A stretch of DNA of 64,000 nucleotides from Andalucia godoyi. Taxonomy: Eukaryota > Discoba > Jakobea > Jakobida > Andaluciidae. The notes under the pieces were generated by a model that was not told the DNA's origin, searched no databases, and saw nothing but the letters and a program-made list of their open reading frames with translations. The stretch lies in assembly GCA_009859145.1 (NCBI GenBank), contig VRVR01000037.1, positions 76,892-140,891 on the forward strand, given 5' to 3'. The translations under genes were made by a program, and so were the position numbers. Positions within the stretch are counted from its first letter, which is position 1. Each line of letters begins with the position of its first letter. This document shows, piece by piece, positions 21,570 to 29,857 of the stretch.

Positions 21570-22462
21570 ATTCTATTCTCTCGCTGTCTTTCTCACTCTC
21601 ACTCTCTCACTCTCTCGTTTTCTCTGTGATATGATAAATGGATGGTTTGACTGATGGACTGAAAGAATGAATGAGTGTGAGAATGGATGAATGACTATTT
21701 TCTTGTTTGTTTTCCTTTTCCTTTTTTTCTTTGTTTTCCGTTCTTATCCAAAATAAAATTCACGCAATCTCTTTTCGTTATTTGGGGTGATTTGTACAGG
21801 AAAAAGAGATTCAAGAAAGAAAAAGGAAAATATACAACACGGAAATAGTTCGAGAAGGGAAGAAGAAGAACAAGAAGAACAAGAAGAAAGAAGAAAGAAG
21901 AGAGATGCCGACGAAGACGAAGGTGGACAAGGTGCCGTATTTGCGAGAGAAGGAGGGGGACGGAGGAAAATGGCAAACACAAAAGAAAAGTTTCTTACGG
22001 GGAGAGGGAAAAGGGACAGAATACAAAATGCCACACTGACTCTCTTTCTTTGTTTTGTTTTCTGTTTCTGACTGGGTTCAAGTGATGCTAGCAGGGGAGC
22101 AGTTCGAGTGTCAGCAAACGTTCTCGAGATGTGTCAGAGTCTAACCACCAACTTGTCAGAGAATGCGTTTGAAGTTTGAATTGCAGTTTCTCTCAGTTGG
22201 CAGTTTTTCCGTTTCCTTTGGAACGCCTCTCTCACTCTCTCTGTCTTCTTCTTTTGTCTCTCTTCTCTCTTTTTATTTTTCCCTTCCTCTTTCATCCTTC
22301 TGTCCTTTTCTTCTTTCTTCTTTCTTTTTCCTTTCCTTTTTCTTTTTCCCTTTTCTTCTCTCTTGTCTTGCTTTCCTTTTTCCTCGCTGAGCGCCTCTTT
22401 CTTCTTCCCTCTCCCTTTCTCTGTTTTCTCTCTTTCTCTCTCTGTTCTGAAACACAGAAGTC
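21570..22462. other. Divergent RAB5/CFAP20 upstream region with purine and pyrimidine tracts
   Basis: 893 bp between divergent genes. It carries an AG-rich purine tract on the plus strand (about 21799-21975) and a TC-rich pyrimidine tract (about 22203-22445) that runs up to the CFAP20 start. About 200 bp of mixed sequence lies between them (22025-22200), in which I see no gene. The open frames here are low-complexity only. Confidence 0.6.
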
Positions 22463-23218
22463 ATGTTTAAGAACACTTTTCAATCAGGGTTTCTTTCGAT
22501 TCTGTACAGCATTGGGTATGCTTTTCTTCTTCTTCTTCTTCTTCTTCTTCCTCCCCTTCCTCCTCCTCGCTGTCTTTTTTCTTCTTCTTTTTTCCTGTTT
22601 CCTGTTTCTTGTTTCTTGTTTCTTGTTTCTTGTTTTTTGTTTTTGTGCTGCGGAGTCTTGATGGCTTACTTGTGTTTGTTTTTGGTTAATTCGAATAGGA
22701 GCAAACCACTTCAAATCTGGGATAAAAAGGTGCGAAATGGGCACATTAAGCGAATTACAGATCCGGACATTCAGTCGTCGGTGATTGAGATTGCGGGTAC
22801 GAATGTGTCGACAAACTACGTGACATGTCCTGCGGATCCGAAGCAGACGTTGGGGATTAAGCTACCTTTTCTTGTTATGATCATCAAGAATTTGAAAAAG
22901 TACTTCACGTTTGAGGTGCAGGTCCTCGACGACAAGAACGTCCGCCGCAGATTCCGAGCTTCCAACTATCAGTCAACGACTCGTGTGAAGCCGTTTATCT
23001 GTACGATGCCGATGAGACTGGACGAAGGGTGGAACCAGATCCAGTTCAATCTTTCGGACTTCACACGCAGAGCGTATGGAACAAACTACATTGAGACTCT
23101 GAGAGTCCAGATCCATGCAAACTGCCGCATCCGAAGAATCTACTTTTCAGACCGTCTCTATTCGGAAGAGGAATTGCCCCCAGAGTTTAAGCTTTTCTTG
23201 CCCATCCAGAAACAGTAA
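22463..23218 (+). CDS. CFAP20: CFAP20 (BUG22/GTL3), cilium and centriole protein (two exons)
   Basis: CFAP20 is an inner-junction protein of ciliary doublet microtubules and is among the most conserved ciliary proteins. Exon 1 is 22463-22515 ([18 protein letters not shown]) and exon 2 is 22699-23218; the spliced product is 190 aa, against 193 in human. Conserved blocks include [18 protein letters not shown], the [19 protein letters not shown] segment and [20 protein letters not shown], so the protein is nearly invariant along its length. The intron is phase 2 inside a Gly codon. The stop codon TAA sits inside CAGTAAGT, a perfect donor-like sequence (see findings). Presence of this gene argues for a ciliated or flagellated organism, although some non-ciliated lineages keep it. 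Confidence 0.97.
   Translation: MFKNTFQSGFLSILYSIGYAFLLLLLLLLPPLPPPRCLFSSSFFLFPVSCFLFLVSCFLFLCCGVLMAYLCLFLVNSNRSKPLQIWDKKVRNGHIKRITDPDIQSSVIEIAGTNVSTNYVTCPADPKQTLGIKLPFLVMIIKNLKKYFTFEVQVLDDKNVRRRFRASNYQSTTRVKPFICTMPMRLDEGWNQIQFNLSDFTRRAYGTNYIETLRVQIHANCRIRRIYFSDRLYSEEELPPEFKLFLPIQKQ
22516..22698 (+). other. CFAP20 intron (183 nt)
   Basis: Begins GTATGC and ends ATAG, with a (CTT)n tract at about 22527-22550. Splicing restores [12 protein letters not shown], the family consensus. Confidence 0.93.
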
Positions 23219-23428
23219 GTGGTATAATCATTATTGCAAATTCTGCGTTTCTTCCTTTTTTTTCCCCCTCTTCCTTGCTTGCTTCATGCAGCTATCCATT
23301 CCCTTTCCTTTCTCTGCTGCTCCACCTCCCATCACCGGTTTTGTTGTTATATCATTACATTCAGAATACCTCCCTTCTCTTTTGTTTTCCCCCGCCCCAC
23401 CCCCCCCCTTTTGCATTCTTATTGTCCA

Positions 23429-23459
<31 letters not shown>

Positions 23460-23730
23460 GTCTGTCTGTCTGTCTGTCTGTGTTTTGTTGTCTATGCGGC
23501 TGTTGCGCTGCGCTGTTTCATAAACCGAGTAAAAACGTACCCTTGCGATATCGATTGTTTTATGTTTTAATGATTTCATGTTTTTAATTATCAAAAAGAG
23601 AGGAGTCTATGCTTCAACCAAAAAATGGATTTAAAATGATATATATATATATATAAGACGACTGAGAATGGCCCAAAAATAAATACAGCGCACGGTACGC
23701 ACAACAGCAACGGAAGCGTCTCGGATCTCC
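23219..23730. other. Convergent CFAP20/MFS 3' region with microsatellites
   Basis: 512 bp between two convergent genes. It contains a (GT)n tract (23429-23460), a TCTG run (23461-23480) and a short (AT)n tract (23640-23655). No gene seen. Confidence 0.7.
23429..23480. repeat. (GT)n followed by (TCTG)5 compound microsatellite
   Basis: Alternating TG/GT run with one GC interruption, passing directly into five TCTG units, in the 3' flank of CFAP20. Confidence 0.9.
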
Positions 23731-25251
23731 TTATATGATGAGCCGTTCCCATTCGGGGTGATGAACCACGGCTGGAGCTGACCCCGCATTGAGTTTTTCG
23801 GCAGCCAAGCGCTTGTAGGACCCCTTGAAGAACATGACGAGCACGGAAGCAACCACCAGCAAAGCCACCATCAGCCACAGCGATCCCACGGGGCTTCCAT
23901 CCTCTTGATCTTGCATGACAGATGCAATTGCGAGCAGTACGGCGCCAACGATCTGGCCGGCAATCGAAAGCAGTCCGCAGGGAATGCCCTCACCAACAGG
24001 ATATACAACCTCGACGGATGCTTCCATGGTGACCGGCAGCAAACACATTCCTGCTGCGCCGATAATCACCATGAGTGCAATCAAAAGTGGGAATCCGTCG
24101 GTCGCGTGCGTAAACATCTTTCCGAGATTCGGCAGAAATGCTGAAAATGCCGCAAAAGCGATCAAAACGGTCAGAAACCCGGTCTTGATGATGGTTGCAT
24201 AGCACCTGTACTTGTCCACAAGGGGGCCCACAGCACCCGCACACGCGATTCCAGAGACAATCAGCGATGCACCAAGAATCCCTGTCTGGTCTTCGGAAAA
24301 CCCATACGGCGAAACCCACTGATCGAGAAGCGAGGTGACCGCGTTGAAGACTCCCAGTGCAGTCCCAAAGGAACAAAGCAAAATCAAAAACGGCTTGTTT
24401 GTCAAGACTGCTTTCACCTGGCCAGAGAACTCTTGCTTGATTGCCGCAAGCGACGCGGCGTGAAGCCCTTGTTCACCTTCGTTCTCGCGCACTCTCCACA
24501 AGAACGCCACTGCAAGCCCAAGCAACACACAAAACACTGCTTGTGCAAACAGAAACACCCCCACATCCGACTCTGATGTCACGACGCTCGATGTGATTCC
24601 GAACGCAAAAGCCACTCCTAGGACATTCGAGAGCGCCCCGATTGTCGTCGCCAGCGTTCGTTCGGACGGCAAAAACCAATCCCCTGCAAGCTTGGAGGGA
24701 GAAGGCAGGATAAACGCCTGTGCCGCAGCACACAGAGTCTGTCCGCAAAGCACCACATAAAACGACGTTTCCGAGTCATAGTACGTAGCGGTTCCTACAG
24801 CGGTTGTGGAGCTACCGGAAGGTCCGTGAACGATCGCACGCAGCGTCCCCACGTACCGGATCACCGCACCAAGCACCTGCAGGATCGTCGCAATGTACAC
24901 TGCCTTTCGCAATCCATGGGAACGTGTATCCAGCACCCATGACGCAACAGGCGTAAACGGAACCGCCACCACCATAAACACAATCGACAGCAGATTCAGC
25001 TGCCACGATTGAATCGAAAAGTAACTGCATGACGTCTCCGATACGACAGACAGACATATCCATATAAACGCATTGGCAAATGATGTCAAAGAAAACAACA
25101 ACAGGTGAATCCACTTCTGCACTGCCGACCGCATCGTGTTCTTTTCTTCCCCCTCGTCTTCCAAAGAAGCAAAAGAAAGCCAGCAAAAGAAAGCCAGCAA
25201 AAGAAAGCCAGCAAAAAACCTGGATCTGAAATGATTGAATATGCGCGACAT
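23731..25251 (-). CDS. Major facilitator transporter, FLVCR/SLC49-like
   Basis: Polytopic membrane protein of about 506 aa (467 if the ATG at 25134 is used). TM1 (LLLFSLTSFANAFIWICLSV) and the later VYPVGEGIPCGLLSIAGQIVG motif resemble the FLVCR/SLC49 family, whose members move heme, choline or ethanolamine. About 12 hydrophobic segments are visible with a central loop (about residues 250-290). The N-terminal 39 residues before the second Met are hydrophobic and come from a 14-nt tandem repeat on DNA, so MRSAVQKW at 25134 may be the real start; it has an A at -3. The substrate cannot be told. The gene is divergent from DHFR-TS, about 180-300 bp apart. Confidence 0.8.
   Translation of the reverse strand: MSRIFNHFRSRFFAGFLLLAFFCWLSFASLEDEGEEKNTMRSAVQKWIHLLLFSLTSFANAFIWICLSVVSETSCSYFSIQSWQLNLLSIVFMVVAVPFTPVASWVLDTRSHGLRKAVYIATILQVLGAVIRYVGTLRAIVHGPSGSSTTAVGTATYYDSETSFYVVLCGQTLCAAAQAFILPSPSKLAGDWFLPSERTLATTIGALSNVLGVAFAFGITSSVVTSESDVGVFLFAQAVFCVLLGLAVAFLWRVRENEGEQGLHAASLAAIKQEFSGQVKAVLTNKPFLILLCSFGTALGVFNAVTSLLDQWVSPYGFSEDQTGILGASLIVSGIACAGAVGPLVDKYRCYATIIKTGFLTVLIAFAAFSAFLPNLGKMFTHATDGFPLLIALMVIIGAAGMCLLPVTMEASVEVVYPVGEGIPCGLLSIAGQIVGAVLLAIASVMQDQEDGSPVGSLWLMVALLVVASVLVMFFKGSYKRLAAEKLNAGSAPAVVHHPEWERLII
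25172..25216. repeat. 14-nt tandem repeat, three copies
   Basis: Unit CAAAAGAAAGCCAG repeated three times on the plus strand. Three units make 42 nt, so they stay in frame and encode a hydrophobic LLAFFCWLSFA-type segment at the N-terminus of the long form of the MFS protein. Confidence 0.85.
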
Positions 25252-25434
25252 TTGACGACTCACAAACGTCGTCGGGGAATTGCATTAAGGAGCGGGGAAT
25301 TTCAAACGAGGCTTTTCCTTGCACCAATTCAGAATTTCAAAGTTGGGTTTCGTACTGAAGACGAGAGTCCACCGAGTAGAGAGACTAGAGAGTACTGGAC
25401 GGCGTTACTATCCTTTTGTTGCGATTATTTATTT

Positions 25435-27207
25435 ATGACTGGTGCTACGTGGGAAATGGCGGGGTATGTGAGTGCGATTGTGGCGTGCACTCCGGATGGT
25501 GGAATTGGGTTCCAGAACAAGCTTCCGTTTGCAATTCCTGCAGACTTGTCCCATTTTCGGAAGCTAACCAGTACGCTCCACGACGTCGAGCCCGTGCGAT
25601 ACTGCCGTTGCAGTTGCGGTACGGCTGGCGATGGTACGATTGGGGGCTCGCCTGCAATGCAGCGTGGGTTTCCAAACGTGCTCATCATGGGTCGAAAGAC
25701 GTTCCAGTCCATCAATCGAGTGCTGCCAAACAGAATATCGATCGTCGTGTCCGCCAATCCCGAGGAAGCCGCGAAAATTGCGAGTGCGTTTGCAGAATGT
25801 CGCATTCTTCATAAGGTGGAGGTTTCAACAGCAAGCGACACCGACATCTTGGACCTTGGCGGCGAGTTTGACTATGCGAACAGAAATGAAGCGACTGGAA
25901 AGCATTGCCTGTTTGTTGCTCCGAGCCCGATCGCAGCTCTTCAGCTTGCAAAGTCGTTCGGAAACACTCAAGATAAGGGACCTGTGGTGGGAGTGGGGAC
26001 GGAAGTTGGGAAGGACAAGGAGTGCTCGCCTCCAAAGTACAGAATCTGGATCTGTGGCGGTGCGTCCATCTACGAATCGTTGCTGCCTTACTGTTCTCGA
26101 GTGTACCAGACGCTCGTTCTCTTGGCTCCTTCTATTTGTCCATGCGACGCCTTTCTGCATACGCGCTTTCCAAACGACGTTTTTGCAGAGTGTTCTCCGC
26201 TGCACCCGTCGTGCGCGGATTTCGGAAAGTGGCTTTTTCACGATGGCATTCCGTACCGATTTTACCTGTTTCAGCGAACTGCAGGGATGCAAGAACAGCA
26301 TCCAGAGAGCTTGCAGTATCTGTCCGTTGCGCGCCAGATTCTAGAACATGGTACGGTTCGAACGGATCGGACGGGTGTCGGGACAATCCAGATGTTTGGA
26401 ACTTCCGTGGAGTTCAATCTGTCGAAAGACGGGTTTCCGCTGCTGACCACGAAACGAGTGTATTGGAAAGGTGTCGTTCGAGAGCTCCTGTGGTTCATTT
26501 CCGGTTGCACCGATGCAAAGGTTCTAACGGCTCAGAACGTTCACATCTGGGACGGTAATGGATCCCGAGCGTTTTTGGACAAGCTAGGGCTGAAGCATCG
26601 ACGGGAAGGTGATTTGGGACCCGTCTACGGATTTCAGTGGCGACACTTTGGAGCAGCGTACACTTCATGCGACGATTCGTACAACGGGAAAAACAATCCG
26701 AGTCGGACGAATACCGAGAACGTGTACAAAGGAATAGATCAGCTTGGAGAAGCACTTGCAATGATGAGAAGCGATCCTAATTCACGAAGAAATCTCGTTT
26801 CGGCGTGGAACCCTGCGCAGCTGAAAGAAATGGCGCTTCCTCCTTGCCACGTCCTCTTTCAGTTTAATGTTGATGGCGAGTATGTGGATCTGCAGATGTA
26901 CCAACGATCTGCAGACTGGTTTCTCGGAGTCCCCTTCAACATTGCCTCGTATGCGCTTCTGCTGGTGTTCGCAGCACATCTGACGCAGAAGAAACCCCGG
27001 AAGCTGCGGCTGGTGTTTGGAGACTCGCACATTTACCGCAACCACGTTGACCAAGTTCGGGAGCAACTCTCACGAGATCCTAGAGCGTTTCCGACTGTTA
27101 CAATCAAGAATCGTGGACAGACTACTTGGGAAGACTTTCTTGAAAACGATGTCCTCCTCGAAGGATACTGTCCTCACCCACCAATCAAGGGCGAAATGGC
27201 TGTCTGA
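25435..27207 (+). CDS. DHFR-TS: Bifunctional dihydrofolate reductase-thymidylate synthase
   Basis: Makes dTMP and regenerates tetrahydrofolate in one polypeptide. Start chosen at ATG 25435 (590 aa), or ATG 25456 (MAGYVSAIVAC); the open frame further upstream is antisense to the MFS gene and not coding. DHFR (about residues 8-285): SAIVACTPDGGIGFQNKLPF, NVLIMGRKTFQSI, and IWICGGASIYESLL. TS (about 295-590): RTDRTGVGTIQMFG, the catalytic Cys-471 in LPPCHVLFQF, QRSADWFLGVPFN, and the C-terminal MAV. The DHFR domain carries an insert with a YCRCSC cluster between the early helix and the GRKTFQSI motif. Fusion of the two enzymes is the known state in plants and most protists, but not in animals or fungi. 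Confidence 0.97.
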   Translation: MTGATWEMAGYVSAIVACTPDGGIGFQNKLPFAIPADLSHFRKLTSTLHDVEPVRYCRCSCGTAGDGTIGGSPAMQRGFPNVLIMGRKTFQSINRVLPNRISIVVSANPEEAAKIASAFAECRILHKVEVSTASDTDILDLGGEFDYANRNEATGKHCLFVAPSPIAALQLAKSFGNTQDKGPVVGVGTEVGKDKECSPPKYRIWICGGASIYESLLPYCSRVYQTLVLLAPSICPCDAFLHTRFPNDVFAECSPLHPSCADFGKWLFHDGIPYRFYLFQRTAGMQEQHPESLQYLSVARQILEHGTVRTDRTGVGTIQMFGTSVEFNLSKDGFPLLTTKRVYWKGVVRELLWFISGCTDAKVLTAQNVHIWDGNGSRAFLDKLGLKHRREGDLGPVYGFQWRHFGAAYTSCDDSYNGKNNPSRTNTENVYKGIDQLGEALAMMRSDPNSRRNLVSAWNPAQLKEMALPPCHVLFQFNVDGEYVDLQMYQRSADWFLGVPFNIASYALLLVFAAHLTQKKPRKLRLVFGDSHIYRNHVDQVREQLSRDPRAFPTVTIKNRGQTTWEDFLENDVLLEGYCPHPPIKGEMAV

Positions 27208-27593
27208 ACTTTCCATATTTTATTTTATTTTTAACAATTACTATTTGATATTCATTTTTTACTTGTAATCAATTATATATTTTTTAGTAATTAAGAAAGA
27301 GAAGTTTTCTGAATCTGTATTGTGGCTATCCTGTTTGTGTGCAGAATGAAGCGCGCACCGTTGTTCATGCCGTACTGCGTCTGATTTATGTCCCCCTGCC
27401 CCCGAGACTCGCAGTTCTCAACGCGCGCGCATACACAGCGCACCTTGCGTACGTCGGTCTGCTCACACCAGCTCCACCAGAGAATTCCCGGAGCACCTGT
27501 AGGAGGAACTGCAAACAAAAAAAAGAGAAAGGAGAGGTTCACAACAGATGAAGAGCGAGTAGGAGACGAAGAAGAAAGAAAGAAAGAAGTAGA
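27208..27593. other. DHFR-TS 3' region / methyltransferase 5' region
   Basis: 386 bp. The first 90 bp are strongly AT-rich, likely the DHFR-TS 3' UTR. The rest has mixed composition and ends in GA-rich leader sequence before the next ATG. No further gene recognised. Confidence 0.6.
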
Positions 27594-28412
27594 ATGGAAA
27601 CAGATGCAGACCGATGCAGAAATGAGCTGTTGACAGTTCGTCAGAACGATATGCTTAGTCAGGCGGATGCCGAGGCGTTCGCACGGGGAATATATGGCAG
27701 TGTCGATGCATTCTCACTGTTTGGAATTCCGTGTTCCGAGTTCAGCAAGCATGGAATATCGGTTCCGGGACGCACACTGATTGAGAGCACGACAGATGTG
27801 CTCGCGAGTGCGTCTGCGCAGTACGTCTATTCCGTTTTTGGAAATGGGCAGCTCGGGACTGTTGCGGGAATTATCGACCCTTTTCTGGGGTCCGGAAATA
27901 TTCTCTTGCACTTAGTCCGTGAATTCTCCACAACGTTGGCACCCGGTACGCTTGCTCTTGGTATTGAACTCGACAAGAATGTTGCGGAATTCGCATCGTC
28001 CAGTTTTGTGAAGCTTGGGTTTTCCAATGTTGCGCGGATTGTACCTGGCGATTATCGACACGTTCTGAAGTCACATGTGGACGATCTTGCAAGGGCGACG
28101 GCAGCCCAAGCGAAAAAGGTCGAGAATCCAATCTGCATTGTCTTCCTTGCCCCGCCATGGGCAAGTGGGTTCTCCTTTGAGTGTGGACTGGATCTGCGAC
28201 GAACGGAGCCCTCGTCGTTCGACACGATTCGCATCTGCAATGAAATGTTTGCGAATACTGGTATAACCCCGTTCTATGTGCTGCAAATCCACGAACGCAT
28301 GAACGAGGAATCTGTGCTGGAGCTTGGACGGCGACACTCCATTCTCGGAAGACATGTCATGAACCTCAGTCCAGCAGGAACCAACGTCGGATGCCTTGTC
28401 GTCTCGAAGTAG
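27594..28412 (+). CDS. SAM-dependent methyltransferase, TGS1/RsmD-like
   Basis: 272-aa class I methyltransferase. Motif I is IIDPFLGSGNILLHL (about residues 92-106), the acidic strand-2 end is GIELDKNVAEFA, and the catalytic loop is IVFLAPPWASGF (about 180-192). An APPW/SPPW loop followed by a substrate-positioning segment resembles trimethylguanosine synthase and related N-methyltransferases that use (D/N/S)PP(Y/W). The short length without an N-terminal extension, and ASGF instead of the usual GGPD-type continuation, make a true TGS1 uncertain. The target (RNA cap, rRNA, DNA or protein) is not determined. Confidence 0.7.
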   Translation: METDADRCRNELLTVRQNDMLSQADAEAFARGIYGSVDAFSLFGIPCSEFSKHGISVPGRTLIESTTDVLASASAQYVYSVFGNGQLGTVAGIIDPFLGSGNILLHLVREFSTTLAPGTLALGIELDKNVAEFASSSFVKLGFSNVARIVPGDYRHVLKSHVDDLARATAAQAKKVENPICIVFLAPPWASGFSFECGLDLRRTEPSSFDTIRICNEMFANTGITPFYVLQIHERMNEESVLELGRRHSILGRHVMNLSPAGTNVGCLVVSK

Positions 28413-28608
28413 CAATATCTCGTCGTGAAATTTGCACGCTTTCATCTACTATTAAGGTTTATCATCTTCACTACTTTCATTTCGTGGTTGGTGTTGTTGC
28501 TGCTGTTGCTGCTGCTGCTGCTGCTGGGACTACTTCACTCATTCCGCTGCGCATTCTTGTACTTTGATACTTCGATTCATAAACATGAGCAGCAAACATC
28601 ACCGAGAT

Positions 28609-29110
28609 TTAAGAACTCGCCTTTTGCTGCTTCTTTGCAAAGAAATCGAGTTTGCGGACAAGATTGGCAACAGTATGCTGTCTCTGTCGAGCGTCCATCG
28701 ACGGGTTTCGTGCCACAAACGTCGAGAATTGCTGAAGAGGCCCAAACGACCAGTGGTCCTCCTTGACGTTTCCGAGAATTGCCGAGAAATCTGCAGATGC
28801 AGTCATATCCGACTGCGACAGTTGCCGCTCAAACGCAAACCGAAGCGCGTCTTCCGCCATGGGAATCGACTCTAAACGCACAATCTGCTTTGTAGAGGAC
28901 GCACCATTCATGTTAGACGAAGGCGACCGTCGTCGTGACAAGCGGATGTTGGCGGGGTTCGCCGGCGGCTGTTCCTTCGACACATACCCCTCGTTCCGAT
29001 TCTCTTTACTCGGAGACGGTGCTCTTCGATTATTTCTATTCGCGCGCGATCTTGGATTGCGGTCCGCCGGAGCCGGAGATGGAGGTGACGACGACGACGA
29101 CGACGACGAC

Positions 29111-29142
<32 letters not shown>

Positions 29143-29532
29143 CGAGTCGACTCGGTCTTCAGGGTTCGTGCGTTGTGGGAAGCGTCTCGTGCTATAGCGA
29201 GGGTTCGCGACCTCCGATCGGTTTTCGTCGGACGTGAATTTCCGAGGCGTAAAGTTTTCCGATTTTTGAAATTCGGAACCGCTGTTTGTGCGGTTTGCGC
29301 GCAACCATGTCGCCGCTGCGCCAGCACCTCGTCCTGCAGCCCCTCCGGCTGCTGACGGAGCAGTGTTCGTGAATTCGCGAGAAATCCGTCGGCCGCTCTC
29401 AACGCTAGGATTACTCGGGTTACTCGGGTTGGACGTCGAAAACGATCGTGAAAACCCAAACACCCTGGGGCGAACACACGGTTCAAAAAGCACCTGTGAC
29501 ACAAGCGTCCGAGTCCCAAATCGTGAAAACAT
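28609..29532 (-). CDS. Uncharacterised mitochondrial protein with poly-Ser tract
   Basis: 307 aa from ATG 29532 (MFSRFGTRTLVSQVLFEP); the frame's earlier start is a TTG. The N-terminus is Arg/Ser/Phe-rich without acids and ends in a RSFST motif typical of a matrix-processing site, so import into mitochondria is likely. Residues about 35-210 are basic and disordered with a run of some 20 serines. The only compact part is the last 100 residues (QIVRLESIPMAEDALRF... to LVRKLDFFAKKQQ), which could be a small helical domain. I do not recognise the family. It ends 197 bp from the convergent methyltransferase stop. Confidence 0.7.
29086..29142. repeat. GAC/GAT trinucleotide tract coding poly-Ser
   Basis: Plus-strand GAC/GAT array, read on the minus strand as serine TCG/TCA codons. 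The array switches from GAC units to GAT units, a sign of separate expansions. Confidence 0.85.
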
Positions 29533-29857
29533 GACAGACCTCAAAAGACAACAACGAGAATCAATTGCAGGAATGAAACCGCAATAGAGATGGAAATAGA
29601 GACAGAACCAAAAAGAGTTTTTTTAATATTTTGAAAATAATAATAATTATTATTATTATTATAATATGAATAAATAAATAAACGGAGCAAAGCAAGACTT
29701 AATAAATAGGTGGGAAAGCAGCAAAGCAGAATGGAAAAGACTCGGAAGGCGAATTGGTGCAGAAAACAAAAAAGCGCCCCAAAAGCCAAAACTGAAAGAC
29801 GAACTGGGGAAAAGCTGATTCTCTATTGTTGATTTGAATTTATTACAGCAGGAGAAC
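29533..29857. other. Intergenic region upstream of the mitochondrial protein gene
   Basis: 325 bp between two minus-strand genes. It includes an AT-rich stretch with ATT and AATA repeats (about 29628-29690). No gene seen. Confidence 0.6.

Noticed and set aside
22084-22150. Possible tRNA (GTTCGAG-like box)
   Set aside because: Flanking bases do not pair into a T-arm or acceptor stem; no anticodon arm found.
22463-22698. Read-through of CFAP20 exon 1 into the intron (251-codon frame)
   Set aside because: The inserted stretch is Leu/Phe/Ser low-complexity and interrupts an almost invariant protein; splicing restores the consensus.
25105-25434. 110-codon N-terminal extension of DHFR-TS
   Set aside because: It lies antisense to the 5' end of the MFS gene and has no homology to DHFR; the DHFR fold begins just after 25435.
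28075-28445. Antisense frames over the methyltransferase gene
   Set aside because: Shadow frames without domains; codon pattern follows the plus-strand gene.
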